A DNA stretch of 64,000 bases from Flavobacterium sp. CF108 (GCF_900129795.1 NZ_FQWW01000001.1:1-64000); one strand, 5' to 3'. Shown: positions 16,102 through 25,573, numbered from the stretch's first letter. Program-made: numbers and translations. The notes: a model not told the origin generated them from the sequence alone.

Positions 16102-16800
16102 ATGAAAAAACTAAAAAGCATTGCTTTAATGACACTATTTGTGTCTGCCTCTTTATTTTTTACATCTTGTGAAAGTGATTCTTCTGATGAAAACGAATCA
16201 AACACTTCTACAGGTGATTATTGGCCAACAGCTGTAGGCAATCAATGGATTCTGGATCAGAATGGAACAGAAACTTCAATGAAGATTATTGCTACGGAAA
16301 AAGTTAACGGAGATACCTATTTTAAGTTTGATCAGTTTGCCGGAGCCGGCAGCGGAGCAGAAGGAACTGCAAAAGCTTCCATTAAAAAAATTAATGGCGA
16401 TTATTACATCAAAATGGATGAAGTTGTTTATGATTATGGAGAATATACTGGTAAAATGACGGGATATGAATTTATTTTCTTTAAAGATTATTTAGAAGTA
16501 AATAAAACATGGACAGGAAATTACAGTCAGGAAACTTCATTTAATATTCCAAACTTTCCAAAAGTAAAAACAAATGTCAGCTATACTGGAACAATTTTAG
16601 AAAAAGGAGCATCGGTTACAGTAAAGAATGTTACTTATAAAGATGTAGTTAAATTTAAATTCCGTCTTGAAGCCAAAGTAGAAGGCGGAGACGGCGCAAC
16701 CGCATCAGATATTGAATACTGGATTGCAAAAGATGTTGGTGTTATTAAAATGACAATGGGAAGCACTGTGTCACAATTAGTTACTTACACATTAAAATAA
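16102..16800 (+). CDS. Predicted lipoprotein of unknown function
   Basis: This is a 232-residue protein from the ATG at 16102, with a lipoprotein signal (lipobox FTSC, Cys23). A flexible acidic Ser/Asp/Glu/Asn stretch follows directly (residues 24-38). The mature part (DYWPTAVGNQWIL onward) looks like an all-beta domain of the kind seen in many uncharacterised Bacteroidota lipoproteins. No enzyme motif is visible. An acidic stretch straight after the Cys agrees with Bacteroidota surface-export signals, so it may be exposed on the cell surface (inference). It is monocistronic with its own terminator. Confidence 0.82.
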   Translation: MKKLKSIALMTLFVSASLFFTSCESDSSDENESNTSTGDYWPTAVGNQWILDQNGTETSMKIIATEKVNGDTYFKFDQFAGAGSGAEGTAKASIKKINGDYYIKMDEVVYDYGEYTGKMTGYEFIFFKDYLEVNKTWTGNYSQETSFNIPNFPKVKTNVSYTGTILEKGASVTVKNVTYKDVVKFKFRLEAKVEGGDGATASDIEYWIAKDVGVIKMTMGSTVSQLVTYTLK

Positions 16801-16817
16801 TAAATGGATTACAAATT

Positions 16818-16846
16818 AAAAAGCCGAATTTTATTTCGGCTTTTTT
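16818..16846 (+). terminator. Terminator after the lipoprotein gene
   Basis: The stem AAAAAGCCGAA / TTCGGCTTTTT with a 6-nt loop is followed by a T-run, 17 bases after the stop codon. Confidence 0.9.
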
Positions 16847-17034
16847 ATGCTTTTTAATTTCGTAAAATAACTGAAAAACAAAATTTCAGACGTCACTATT
16901 TTGCATTTGGCATAATGATTGTCTATTTTTATCGCCTATCTTGTAAATGAAACACTTAATAGAATCTACAACTTTTAAGGCTGTCTTTACAAATAGTATT
17001 AAACTTTTAATGACAAAAAGACTTATATATTATT

Positions 17035-19488
17035 ATGTCAAATCATAAAATACTCACTATTGACAATCTGTCACTTCAAGAATTTGATTCAGAAGCAGAA
17101 TTAATTCCATTATTAACTCCAGAGGACGAAGAGGAAATGAACAATGAAGAACTTCCTGTTTCTCTGCCAATTTTACCTTTACGAAATACAGTTTTATTCC
17201 CAGGAGTTGTTATTCCAATTTCTGCAGGACGAGATAAATCAATTAAATTAATTAATGATGCCAATGCCGGCGGAAAAATTATTGGTGTTGTTTCTCAAAT
17301 TAATGAAGAAGACGAAGATCCGTCAAAAGACGATATTCATAAAATAGGAACGGTTGCACGTATTTTACGTGTTTTAAAAATGCCTGACGGAAATGTGACC
17401 GTTATTTTACAAGGAAAAAAACGTTTTGAAATTGACGAAGTAGTTTTAGAAGATCCTTATATGACGGCTACTATTAAAGAAGTGTCAGAAGAACGTCCTG
17501 CTGAAAATGACAGTGAATTTACAGCTATTTTAGATTCTGTAAAAGAACTGGCAATCCAAATCATTAAAGAAAGCCCAAACATTCCATCTGAAGCTACATT
17601 TGCCATTAAAAACATTGAAAGCCAATCTTTTTTGATCAATTTTGTTTCTTCAAACATGAATTTATCCGTAAAAGAAAAACAAGGTCTTTTATCAATAAAT
17701 GGATTAAAAGATCGTGCTTTAGAGACTTTACGTTATATGAATGTGGAGCTTCAAAAATTAGAATTGAAGAATGACATTCAGTCAAAAGTTCGTTTTGATT
17801 TAGATCAGCAGCAGCGTGAATATTTCCTTCATCAGCAAATGAAAACCATTCAGGAAGAATTGGGAGGCGTTTCGCAGGAAGAGGAAATGGACGAAATGGG
17901 AATAAAAGCGAAAACCAAAAAATGGGACGAAAAAACGCAGAAACATTTCGAAAAAGAATTATCTAAAATGCGAAGAATGAATCCGCAGTCGCCAGATTTT
18001 GGGATTCAGCGTAATTATTTAGAGTTATTTTTAGAATTGCCTTGGGGCGAATATTCTAAAGATAAATTTGACTTAAAATTTGCTCAAAAAATATTAGACA
18101 AAGATCATTTTGGTCTTGATGAAGTAAAGAAAAGAATGATTGAACATTTGGCAGTTTTAAAATTGCGAAATGACATGAAATCACCAATTATATGTTTAAC
18201 AGGGCCTCCGGGAGTTGGTAAAACTTCTATCGGGCGTTCTGTGGCAGAAGCTTTAGGTCGTGAATATGTACGTATTTCTTTAGGCGGATTACGTGATGAA
18301 GCGGAGATTCGCGGACACAGAAAAACGTATATCGGAGCAATGCCGGGACGTATCATTCAAAGTTTGAAAAAAGCTGGAACTTCAAATCCGGTTTTTATTT
18401 TAGATGAGATTGATAAATTATCAAACGGAAACAGCGGTGATCCATCTTCGGCATTATTAGAAGTTTTAGATCCAGAGCAAAACAATGCTTTTTATGATAA
18501 TTTCCTTGAAATGGGATTTGATTTATCTAAAGTAATGTTTATTGCGACTTCAAACAATATGGCTACAATTCAGCCTGCTTTACGTGACAGAATGGAAGTG
18601 ATCAAAATGTCAGGTTATACAATTGAAGAAAAGGTAGAAATTGCTAAAAGACACCTTTTTCCAAAACAATTAGAAGCACACGGTTTAACTGCCAAAGATT
18701 TGACTATTGGAAAAAAACAATTAGAAAAAATTGTTGAAGGATATACAAGAGAATCAGGTGTTCGTAACTTAGAAACAAAAATTGCTCAGGTAATTCGTAA
18801 TGCGGCAAAAGCTGTTGCGATGGAAGAGGAGTACAACAAAAAAGTTACTGACGAAGATATCGTAAAAGTTTTAGGAGTTCCAAGATTAGAGCGTGATAAA
18901 TACGAAAATAATGATGTTGCCGGAGTTGTTACAGGTTTAGCCTGGACAAGTGTTGGAGGAGATATCTTATTTATAGAGTCATTAATTTCTGAAGGAAAAG
19001 GTTCTTTAACCATTACCGGAAACCTTGGAAATGTAATGAAAGAATCGGCTACAATTGCTTTAGAATACATTAAAGCAAATGCTAAAAAGTTAGGTTTAGG
19101 AATTGAATTGTTCCAAAAGTATAATATTCACCTGCACGTTCCTGAAGGAGCAACGCCAAAAGACGGGCCAAGCGCAGGTATTGCAATGCTTACTTCTTTA
19201 GTTTCATTATTGACACAAAAGAAGGTGAAGAAAAGCCTTGCCATGACTGGAGAGATTACTTTACGTGGAAAAGTTTTGCCTGTTGGCGGAATTAAAGAAA
19301 AAATCCTTGCTGCAAAAAGAGCAGGAATTAAAGAAATTATTCTTTGTCACGAAAACAAAAGCGATATCGACGAAATTAAAGCAGAATATTTAGAAGGTCT
19401 TACTTTTCATTATGTAAAAGAAATGAGCGAAGTTCTGGCTTTAGCTTTGACAGATCAAAATGTAAAGAATGCTAAAACGTTGAAATAA
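17035..19488 (+). CDS. lon: ATP-dependent Lon protease
   Basis: This 817-residue cytosolic AAA+ protease degrades misfolded and regulatory proteins. The LON N-domain starts near residue 42 (LPILPLRNTVLFPGVVIPI). The Walker A motif GPPGVGKT is at 390-397, and Walker B (VFILDEIDK) follows. The C-terminal S16 domain holds the catalytic dyad Ser713 (PKDGPSAG) and Lys756 (GGIKEKIL). The N-terminal ~40 residues are an acidic extension. It is upstream of porQ, with a hairpin-forming AT-rich spacer between. A sigma-54-like sequence lies 110 bases upstream. Confidence 0.97.
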   Translation: MSNHKILTIDNLSLQEFDSEAELIPLLTPEDEEEMNNEELPVSLPILPLRNTVLFPGVVIPISAGRDKSIKLINDANAGGKIIGVVSQINEEDEDPSKDDIHKIGTVARILRVLKMPDGNVTVILQGKKRFEIDEVVLEDPYMTATIKEVSEERPAENDSEFTAILDSVKELAIQIIKESPNIPSEATFAIKNIESQSFLINFVSSNMNLSVKEKQGLLSINGLKDRALETLRYMNVELQKLELKNDIQSKVRFDLDQQQREYFLHQQMKTIQEELGGVSQEEEMDEMGIKAKTKKWDEKTQKHFEKELSKMRRMNPQSPDFGIQRNYLELFLELPWGEYSKDKFDLKFAQKILDKDHFGLDEVKKRMIEHLAVLKLRNDMKSPIICLTGPPGVGKTSIGRSVAEALGREYVRISLGGLRDEAEIRGHRKTYIGAMPGRIIQSLKKAGTSNPVFILDEIDKLSNGNSGDPSSALLEVLDPEQNNAFYDNFLEMGFDLSKVMFIATSNNMATIQPALRDRMEVIKMSGYTIEEKVEIAKRHLFPKQLEAHGLTAKDLTIGKKQLEKIVEGYTRESGVRNLETKIAQVIRNAAKAVAMEEEYNKKVTDEDIVKVLGVPRLERDKYENNDVAGVVTGLAWTSVGGDILFIESLISEGKGSLTITGNLGNVMKESATIALEYIKANAKKLGLGIELFQKYNIHLHVPEGATPKDGPSAGIAMLTSLVSLLTQKKVKKSLAMTGEITLRGKVLPVGGIKEKILAAKRAGIKEIILCHENKSDIDEIKAEYLEGLTFHYVKEMSEVLALALTDQNVKNAKTLK

Positions 19489-19520
19489 AATAGGTTTTAA
19501 ATTTCAATTTTTAAAAATCC

Positions 19521-19572
19521 AAATTCCAAATTTCAAACTTTCACAAAGGTTTGGAGTTTGGAATTTTTTTAT
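19521..19572 (+). terminator. Probable terminator after lon
   Basis: AAATTCCAAATTTCAAAC...TTT faces AAAGGTTTGGAGTTTGGAATTT, followed by T7. The stem is imperfect. It lies about 30 bases after the lon stop codon and before the porQ promoter region. Confidence 0.6.
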
Positions 19573-19618
19573 TGGAATTTATTTAGAGTTTAATTTTATT
19601 TTTGGCGTTATATAATTT

Positions 19619-19626
19619 TATATTTG
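19619..19626 (+). promoter_or_regulatory. Bacteroidota -7 box upstream of porQ
   Basis: TATATTTG fits TAnnTTTG and lies 39 bases before the ATG at 19666. A TTTG at 19601-19604 sits upstream, but with a shorter spacer (14 nt) than usual. Confidence 0.45.
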
Positions 19627-19665
19627 TATTTGCGTTATTCCCATATAGGAACGCCACAAAAACAA

Positions 19666-20685
19666 ATGCTAAAACACTATGTTTTATTTTTAATGTTACT
19701 ACTTTGTTCGGTTTCGTTCGGGCAAGTTGGAGGGCGTTACACTTATCAATTTCTAAATTTAACAGCATCTCCGCGTCAGGCAGCGCTGGGAGGAAAAGTG
19801 ATTACGATTTATGACGAAGATGTTAACCAGGTTATGTCTAATCCAGCAGTTTTAAACGAAGATATGGACAATCATTTAGCTTTGAATTATGGAAATTATT
19901 ACGGAGAAGCTTCTTATGGAAGTGCTTCGTATGCTTATACTTATGACCGCCATGTGCAGACTTTTTATGCCGGAGTTAATTATATAAACTACGGATCTTT
20001 TGAAGGTTACGACGAAAACGGTCAGGCTACATCAGATTTTACAGGAAGTGAAGGTGCATTATCATTTGGATACGCTTATAATGTTCCTTTTACAGATCTT
20101 CATATTGGAGCTAGTGCTAAGTTAATAACTTCAACGTTAGAAAGTTATAATTCGATTGGAGGCGCAGTCGATTTGGGTTTGTTATATGTAATTGAGAAAG
20201 ATGATATAAATCTGGCTTTGGTATTTCGTAATATAGGTACACAATTTAGAACGTATTCCGGAATACAGGAAAATTTACCGTTTGAAATCACTGCCGGAAT
20301 TTCACAGGAATTAGAACATGTTCCTATTCGCTGGCATCTTACTTTAGAGAATTTGCAGCAATGGAATATCTCTTTTTCGAATCCCGTTCGTGGAGAAACC
20401 AATATTGATGGTTCAACAAGCAGTGAGAAGGTTTCATTTGTGAATAATGCCTTGAGGCATGTTATTTTTGGCGTAGAACTCTTCCCTAAAAAAGCAGTAA
20501 ATCTGCGTTTAGGCTATAATTTTAGAAGAGGGGAAGAATTACGTGTAGAAGAACAACGTAATTTTTCAGGAATTTCATTAGGTTTTGGATTAAAGATGAA
20601 TAAGTTAAAATTTAACTATTCGTATTCTAGATATACATTGGCAGGAAATACAAGTCTTTTTGGTTTAATTCTAAATCTTCAGTAA
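19666..20685 (+). CDS. porQ: Type IX secretion system protein PorQ
   Basis: This 339-residue outer-membrane beta-barrel protein takes part in the type IX secretion system, which exports proteins with C-terminal sorting domains and supports gliding in flavobacteria. The start used is the ATG at 19666, giving a signal peptide that ends at SFGQ. An upstream TTG (19624) overlaps the -7 box and is rejected. The segment LTASPRQAALGGKVITIYDEDVN, the barrel strands and the final FNYSYSRYTLAGNTSLFGL fit PorQ. In several Bacteroidota porQ lies next to cmk; here a 200-residue L,D-transpeptidase is between them. Confidence 0.9.
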   Translation: MLKHYVLFLMLLLCSVSFGQVGGRYTYQFLNLTASPRQAALGGKVITIYDEDVNQVMSNPAVLNEDMDNHLALNYGNYYGEASYGSASYAYTYDRHVQTFYAGVNYINYGSFEGYDENGQATSDFTGSEGALSFGYAYNVPFTDLHIGASAKLITSTLESYNSIGGAVDLGLLYVIEKDDINLALVFRNIGTQFRTYSGIQENLPFEITAGISQELEHVPIRWHLTLENLQQWNISFSNPVRGETNIDGSTSSEKVSFVNNALRHVIFGVELFPKKAVNLRLGYNFRRGEELRVEEQRNFSGISLGFGLKMNKLKFNYSYSRYTLAGNTSLFGLILNLQ

Positions 20686-20690
20686 TTTAT

Positions 20691-21293
20691 ATGAAATTGT
20701 TCAGTTTGTTTTTGTTTATGACTGTAGGTGTTTTTACGGGATCAAGACACTACTTCAAAGAAGAAGCTTCTATTACCAGTGTTGAAATTGAAAGAATTAA
20801 CAGCAGGGTAGGCGAAATTAGAAACATGATGAAAATCGACCATAAGTACAATAATAAAATTGCATTTTTGGTTGATATGAAAGTACCTTCAGGAAAAAAT
20901 CGTTTTTTTGTTTACGATTTAGAGAAAAATGAAATTATTGATCAAGGCCTTGTAGCGCACGGTTCTGGCTCTGAAACTGGTATTAACGGAATGCTTAAAT
21001 TTAGCAATGAACCTAATTCAAATTGCACAGCACTTGGCAGATATGCAATAGGCAAAAACTACAAAGGTATTTTCGGGAAAGCATATAGATTAATGGGATT
21101 AGATGAAACTAATGATAATGCTTTAAAAAGAGCGATTGTATTGCACTCTTATTCTGCAGTTCCTGCTGAAGAACAAAACTATTACATTAGCCGTAGTAAA
21201 GGATGCCCAATGGTTAGTGAACAATTTTTTAAGCGTATAGAAAAGATAATTGATAGTTCTAAGTCGAATATTCTTTTAGATATTTATTATTAA
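20691..21293 (+). CDS. Murein L,D-transpeptidase catalytic-domain protein (YkuD_2 type)
   Basis: This is a 200-residue exported protein with an N-terminal hydrophobic signal (1-17). The family motif VLHSYSAVP carries the catalytic His152, and SRSKGCPMVS carries the nucleophile Cys172. This is the order seen in the short YkuD_2 family. Such enzymes cross-link or modify peptidoglycan through L,D bonds; whether this subfamily is catalytically active is less well known. It starts 5 bases after porQ, so both are probably on one mRNA, which ends at the hairpin at 21325-21376. Confidence 0.88.
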   Translation: MKLFSLFLFMTVGVFTGSRHYFKEEASITSVEIERINSRVGEIRNMMKIDHKYNNKIAFLVDMKVPSGKNRFFVYDLEKNEIIDQGLVAHGSGSETGINGMLKFSNEPNSNCTALGRYAIGKNYKGIFGKAYRLMGLDETNDNALKRAIVLHSYSAVPAEEQNYYISRSKGCPMVSEQFFKRIEKIIDSSKSNILLDIYY

Positions 21294-21324
21294 AAAGTAT
21301 TATTTAGAAGCAACTCAACAATAC

Positions 21325-21376
21325 ATTATTATTACAGAAAGCAATACAACTTTCTTTAATAATAGTTTTTTTTTTT
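21325..21376 (+). terminator. Terminator after the porQ / L,D-transpeptidase unit
   Basis: ATTATTACAGAAAG faces CTTTCTTTAATAAT across an 8-nt loop, followed by twelve T. It lies about 30 bases after the stop codon. Confidence 0.82.
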
Positions 21377-21457
21377 GGACAAATAACAGAAATTGACAAC
21401 GTTACAATTTGATTTTGTTATTGCTGTTTGAAACATTCAATTTACACAGAAAGATGT

Positions 21458-21465
21458 TACATTTG
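21458..21465 (+). promoter_or_regulatory. Bacteroidota -7 box upstream of cmk
   Basis: TACATTTG fits TAnnTTTG and lies 73 bases before the cmk start. No TTG is correctly spaced upstream. Confidence 0.4.
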
Positions 21466-21538
21466 CAGTTATATTTTTTGACTGTTTGATAGTCATATAT
21501 CGTACTTACTTAAAGAATAAAAATTAAAACATATAAAA

Positions 21539-22231
21539 TTGAAAAAAATTACAATTGCTATCGACGGGTTTTCATCAACAGGGAAAAGCACTTTGGCAAA
21601 ACAATTGGCAAAAGAACTTGAATATGTATATGTCGATACTGGAGCAATGTATCGCGCCGTGGCGTATTTTGCTATGCAGAATGAGTTTATTGGAGCTGAT
21701 TTTTTTGATAAAGAAACTTTGATTCAGGCCTTACCAAATATTCAGTTAGAGTTTAGATTTAATGCTGATTTAGGTTTTGCCGAAATGTATTTGAATGATG
21801 AAAACGTTGAAAAACAAATTAGAACAATTGAGGTTTCTAATTTTGTGAGCAAAGTAGCCGAAATTTCTGAAGTGCGTGCAAAATTAGTGGAGCAGCAGCA
21901 GGAAATGGGAAAGAATAAAGCAATTGTAATGGATGGCAGAGATATTGGAACTGTAGTTTTTCCAAATGCCGAACTTAAAATATTCATGACTGCCAGTGCC
22001 GAAACCCGTGCGCAGAGACGTTTTGACGAATTGCAGCAAAAAGGCGATAATGTCTCTTACGAAGATGTTTTAAAAAATGTTATGGAGAGAGATTATATAG
22101 ATACACACCGCGAAGATTCTCCGCTTGTAATTGCCGATGATGCGATTGAGATCGATAATTCGTACTTAAATAAAGAAGAACAATTTGCTGCTGTTTTAGA
22201 ATTAGTAAATGATGTTGTTAAAATAGATTAA
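21539..22231 (+). CDS. cmk: Cytidylate kinase
   Basis: This 230-residue enzyme phosphorylates CMP/dCMP with ATP. The P-loop GFSSTGKST is at residues 10-18. DTGAMYRAVAYFA and MDGRDIGTVVFP, the CMP-binding segments, are present. The start codon is TTG at 21539. The family consensus begins exactly at MKKITIAIDG and no in-frame ATG lies nearby, so this non-standard start is well supported. Length is normal. It is separated from the preceding unit by a strong terminator. Confidence 0.95.
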   Translation: MKKITIAIDGFSSTGKSTLAKQLAKELEYVYVDTGAMYRAVAYFAMQNEFIGADFFDKETLIQALPNIQLEFRFNADLGFAEMYLNDENVEKQIRTIEVSNFVSKVAEISEVRAKLVEQQQEMGKNKAIVMDGRDIGTVVFPNAELKIFMTASAETRAQRRFDELQQKGDNVSYEDVLKNVMERDYIDTHREDSPLVIADDAIEIDNSYLNKEEQFAAVLELVNDVVKID

Positions 22232-22300
22232 TTTTTTGTAGATATTATTTTAAATGGTAGTTTTACGACTTCATTTTTACTAAAAAGACAATTTCATTAT

Positions 22301-23563
22301 ATGGGAATTAAATTAAGACTGACAATTATGAATTTTCTCCAATTCTTTGTTTGGGGAGTTTGGCTGATTTCATTAGGAGGATATATGGGGCAGGTTTTTG
22401 GGCCAATTGAAGGCGGAAGTGTTGGTTTATCTATAGGAAGAACTTATGGTTCTATGGGGTGGGCAAGTTTGTTTATGCCGGCTTTACTTGGTATCATTGC
22501 AGATAAATATTTCAGTGCACAAAAAGTTTTGGGAGTTTCGCATATAATTGCCGGGATTGCCATTTTTTTTGCAACTAAAGCAAATAATTCTCAAGAAATG
22601 TATTGGGTTATTTTTGCAACCAGCTGTTTTTATATGCCAACTATTGCTTTAAATAATTCTGTTAGTTATGCTGTTTTGAATAAATTTAAATTTGATGTTC
22701 AAAAAGCATTTACACCAATTCGTGTTTGGGGTACAATAGGTTTTATAATTGCGATGTGGATAACTGATTTAACAGATTGGAAATCGAACACAAACCAATT
22801 TATTTTTGCTTCAATAGCAATGATTATCACAGGATTGTTTTCTTTTACTATGCCGGATGTTCCTGCTGAAAATAAAAATGTAAATCAATCTTTGTCAAGT
22901 AAATTTGGATTAGACAGTTTTGTATTATTTAAACAAAAAAAGATGGCAGTTTTTTTTGTTTTTGCAATGTTATTAGGAGCAGCATTACAAGTTACAAATA
23001 TGTTTGGTGATACATTTATTAGAAGCTTTGGTTCTAATCCTGAATATCATGGTACATTTGGAGTAGAACATTCTGTATTTATAATTTCATTATCTCAAAT
23101 TTCTGAAACACTTTTCATTTTAACTATTCCATTTTTTCTAAAAAGATTTGGTATAAAACAAGTAATGGTATTTAGTATGATTGCTTGGGTTTTACGTTTT
23201 GCATTATTTGGAATCGGAAATCCTGGATCGGGAGTAATTTTTCTAATTTTATCTATGATTGTGTACGGAATGGCTTTTGATTTCTTTAATATTTCAGGTT
23301 CTTTATTTGTTGAAAGAGAAACGGATAGTAAAATTAGATCAAGTGCTCAAGGATTATTTATGTTAATGACAAATGGAATTGGTGCTATATTAGGTGGTGA
23401 ATTTGCAGGGAGAACGGTTAGATATTTTACTACTGGTAATGTAGTCCACTGGACTAACGTTTGGTTTTCATTTGCAGGATATGCGTTTGTGATTTTGATT
23501 TTATTTGCATTTTTATTTAAGTATAAACATAATCCGAAGGAATTAGAAGATTTAAAACATTAA
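22301..23563 (+). CDS. MFS nucleoside:H+ symporter-type permease (NupG/XapB-like)
   Basis: This 420-residue protein has about twelve membrane segments. The beginning (LRLTIMNFLQFFVWGVWLIS) and the loop SMGWASLFMPALLGIIADKY are characteristic of the nucleoside:H+ symporter family. The likely substrate is nucleosides, imported with protons across the inner membrane; the exact specificity cannot be read from sequence. Its location after cmk is consistent with pyrimidine salvage, though the 69-base gap does not prove an operon. A terminator follows. Confidence 0.87.
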   Translation: MGIKLRLTIMNFLQFFVWGVWLISLGGYMGQVFGPIEGGSVGLSIGRTYGSMGWASLFMPALLGIIADKYFSAQKVLGVSHIIAGIAIFFATKANNSQEMYWVIFATSCFYMPTIALNNSVSYAVLNKFKFDVQKAFTPIRVWGTIGFIIAMWITDLTDWKSNTNQFIFASIAMIITGLFSFTMPDVPAENKNVNQSLSSKFGLDSFVLFKQKKMAVFFVFAMLLGAALQVTNMFGDTFIRSFGSNPEYHGTFGVEHSVFIISLSQISETLFILTIPFFLKRFGIKQVMVFSMIAWVLRFALFGIGNPGSGVIFLILSMIVYGMAFDFFNISGSLFVERETDSKIRSSAQGLFMLMTNGIGAILGGEFAGRTVRYFTTGNVVHWTNVWFSFAGYAFVILILFAFLFKYKHNPKELEDLKH

Positions 23564-23582
23564 ATAAAATATAAATATTTAT

Positions 23583-23616
23583 AAACCCAACAGATTATTG
23601 TTGGTTTTTTTTTTTT
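23583..23616 (+). terminator. Terminator after the nucleoside permease gene
   Basis: The stem AAACCCAACA / TGTTGGTTT is followed by about twelve T, 20 bases after the stop codon. Confidence 0.85.
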
Positions 23617-23634
23617 AACCAATGATTAAATTTT

Positions 23635-24174
23635 ATGAAATTTGAATTAGAGTTTGATAAAGATATTTACAATAAACAAATGGATTTATTGTTCGATTTA
23701 AATTGGAAAAAGAAAAAAGATTATTATAAAAATTCGCAATATCTTGGTTTAATCCTTATTATTATTGGAATTGTCTTAATATATAAAAGACCCAATATAT
23801 TTGGAATTGGTTATTGTTTTGTGTTTTTCGGGCTGTCAAATCTTATACCTTTTATCTATTATTACTTCAAAATAAGATCTTTTTATAAAAGAATGGAAGA
23901 TGTTAAGGTAAAGGAAATTAATGATTTTCATTATATAAAATATATGAATTTGGAATTTACAGAAAATGCATTAATAACAACTTCTGGAGATCATTTCAAT
24001 CTTATTCTATGGCCAGAATTCATACATTATATTGTTAAAGAAAATAATTTGATCCTGATAACTAAAGATTATGAACCTTTTATTTTAGGCGAAATAGAAG
24101 TTGGTTTAGATAATTTCGAGAAAATAATATCTTTTGTGAAAGCAAAGTTTGAGACTAAAGAAGAAAATGGTTAA
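23635..24174 (+). CDS. YcxB-like membrane protein of unknown function
   Basis: This is a 179-residue protein. Residues 1-30 are charged, and two membrane segments follow at about 38-52 (LGLILIIIGIVLIY) and 57-78. A C-terminal cytoplasmic part holds FTENALITTSGDHFNLILWPEF and LILITKDYEPFIL. That pattern (strand, Trp at the turn, then a self-recognition strand) is typical of YcxB-like C-terminal domains. No function is established for the family. The stop codon is 2 bases before a 77-base bipartite repeat. Confidence 0.7.
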   Translation: MKFELEFDKDIYNKQMDLLFDLNWKKKKDYYKNSQYLGLILIIIGIVLIYKRPNIFGIGYCFVFFGLSNLIPFIYYYFKIRSFYKRMEDVKVKEINDFHYIKYMNLEFTENALITTSGDHFNLILWPEFIHYIVKENNLILITKDYEPFILGEIEVGLDNFEKIISFVKAKFETKEENG

Positions 24175-24176
24175 AT

Positions 24177-24253
24177 CTTTGTCAAAGTTTAAATCTTTGA
24201 CAAAGGTGATTACGCATAGTAAACCCGACAGGTTTTAAAAACCTGTCGGGTTT
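24177..24253. repeat. Bipartite palindromic repeat, copy 1
   Basis: The first part is an 11-bp inverted repeat CTTTGTCAAAG...CTTTGACAAAG (24177-24205). The second is a 33-base perfect palindrome centred on 24237, with arms AAACCCGACAGGTTTT (24221-24236) and its complement (24238-24253). The same arrangement recurs at 25566-25642. The second palindrome could act as a terminator. Confidence 0.85.
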
Positions 24254-24319
24254 CGTGATTTTGAAAGTATTGCAATTAAAATAAAAATAATAACTTAGTA
24301 ATTCATTTTTAAGACTTTA

Positions 24320-25573
24320 ATGATGCTGAAACTAAAATTATTTGTTTTGCTTTTGATTGGCACTTTTGGATTTGCTCAAACGAAAGCATTATATGAGAAA
24401 AGTGTAGAAGCTTATAAAAGCAAAGATTATATTCAGTTTTTAAAATTGTCCAAACAATTGGACAGCATTCGTCCGGCGCATCCCACTTTTACTTATAATT
24501 TGGCATCGGCTTATGCTTTAAATGGAAAAAAAGAGGAAGCTTTATTAGTTTTAAAAAGAATGGTTTTGGCAAATAATACAACTGCTTTTGAAGATGATTC
24601 TGATTTTGAATCTATTAAAGATGATAATGGTTTTAAGGAATTATTACAGTTGAAGGTTTCTCAATCTAAAACAGTTAAAAATTCCGTTGAAAAACTTCGA
24701 CTTTCTGAAAAAGATCTTCATCCGGAAGGATTGTTTTATTTAGAGAAACAAAAGCTTTGGCTTTCATCCAGTATTCGGAATAAAAAGATTGTTTCTTTTG
24801 ATGCGTCTGGTAAATGTTCCGATTGGTTTACAGATTGTTTGTATTCGGTTTTTGCTTTAAAAGCAGATTATGATCAAAAATATCTTTGGGTGGCTTGTTC
24901 TGCAATTCCTGAAATGAATGGTTTTAAAAAAGAACTGGATGGAAAAAGTGAAATTTTAAAAATCGAAATTTCCTCTAAAAAACTGATCAAGCGATATACT
25001 ATTGAAGGGAATCATGTTTTTGGAGATATTGCTGTGGGAAAAAATAATGATGTCCTTATATCAGATAGTGCTGAACCGATTATTTATAAAATTGAAAATG
25101 ATAATTTAATTTTATGGAAGGATTTAAGAAATGAAGCTTTTAATCTGCAGGGGATTACATTCAATAAAAACGAATCAAAATTGTTTATCGCCGATTATTT
25201 AAAAGGCATTTGTGTAGTTGACATAAAAACCAAAAAAGAACATTGGCTGGAATTTCCAAATGAGGTTTCTAAAAAGGGAATTGATGGATTGGTTTTTTAT
25301 AAAAATTCATTAATCGCAATTGAAAATGGAGTAGTGCCAATTAGAATTATGCGTTACAAATTAAATGAGTCTGAAACTAAAATCACTGATTTTACGATTT
25401 TGGATAATAATAGGGAAGAGTTTAATGAGCCTGCTTTAGCGGCTTTAGTTCATGATAAATTATATTTCTTTGCTAACTCGCCCTGGAAATTTTATGATAA
25501 AAACTTTCAACTCGACGAGAGTAAGTTCGAAAATCCTAAGTTGTTTGAACTTGATTTAGAAAAATCTTTGTAA
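24320..25573 (+). CDS. Exported protein with TPR-like N-terminus and beta-propeller
   Basis: This 417-residue protein has a signal peptide (about 1-20, ending FAQ). A helical tetratricopeptide-like region is at ~22-95 (YEKSVEAYKSKDYIQFLKLSKQL; ASAYALNGKKEEALLVL). The rest looks like a six-bladed SMP-30/NHL-type propeller (GDIAVGKNNDVLISDS; FNLQGITFNKNESKLFIADY; KGIDGLVFYKNSLIAIEN). Propellers of this kind may be lactonases or sugar-binding sensors. No metal site could be assigned, so the function is open. The gene is flanked on both sides by copies of the same 77-base repeat. Confidence 0.75.
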   Translation: MMLKLKLFVLLLIGTFGFAQTKALYEKSVEAYKSKDYIQFLKLSKQLDSIRPAHPTFTYNLASAYALNGKKEEALLVLKRMVLANNTTAFEDDSDFESIKDDNGFKELLQLKVSQSKTVKNSVEKLRLSEKDLHPEGLFYLEKQKLWLSSSIRNKKIVSFDASGKCSDWFTDCLYSVFALKADYDQKYLWVACSAIPEMNGFKKELDGKSEILKIEISSKKLIKRYTIEGNHVFGDIAVGKNNDVLISDSAEPIIYKIENDNLILWKDLRNEAFNLQGITFNKNESKLFIADYLKGICVVDIKTKKEHWLEFPNEVSKKGIDGLVFYKNSLIAIENGVVPIRIMRYKLNESETKITDFTILDNNREEFNEPALAALVHDKLYFFANSPWKFYDKNFQLDESKFENPKLFELDLEKSL

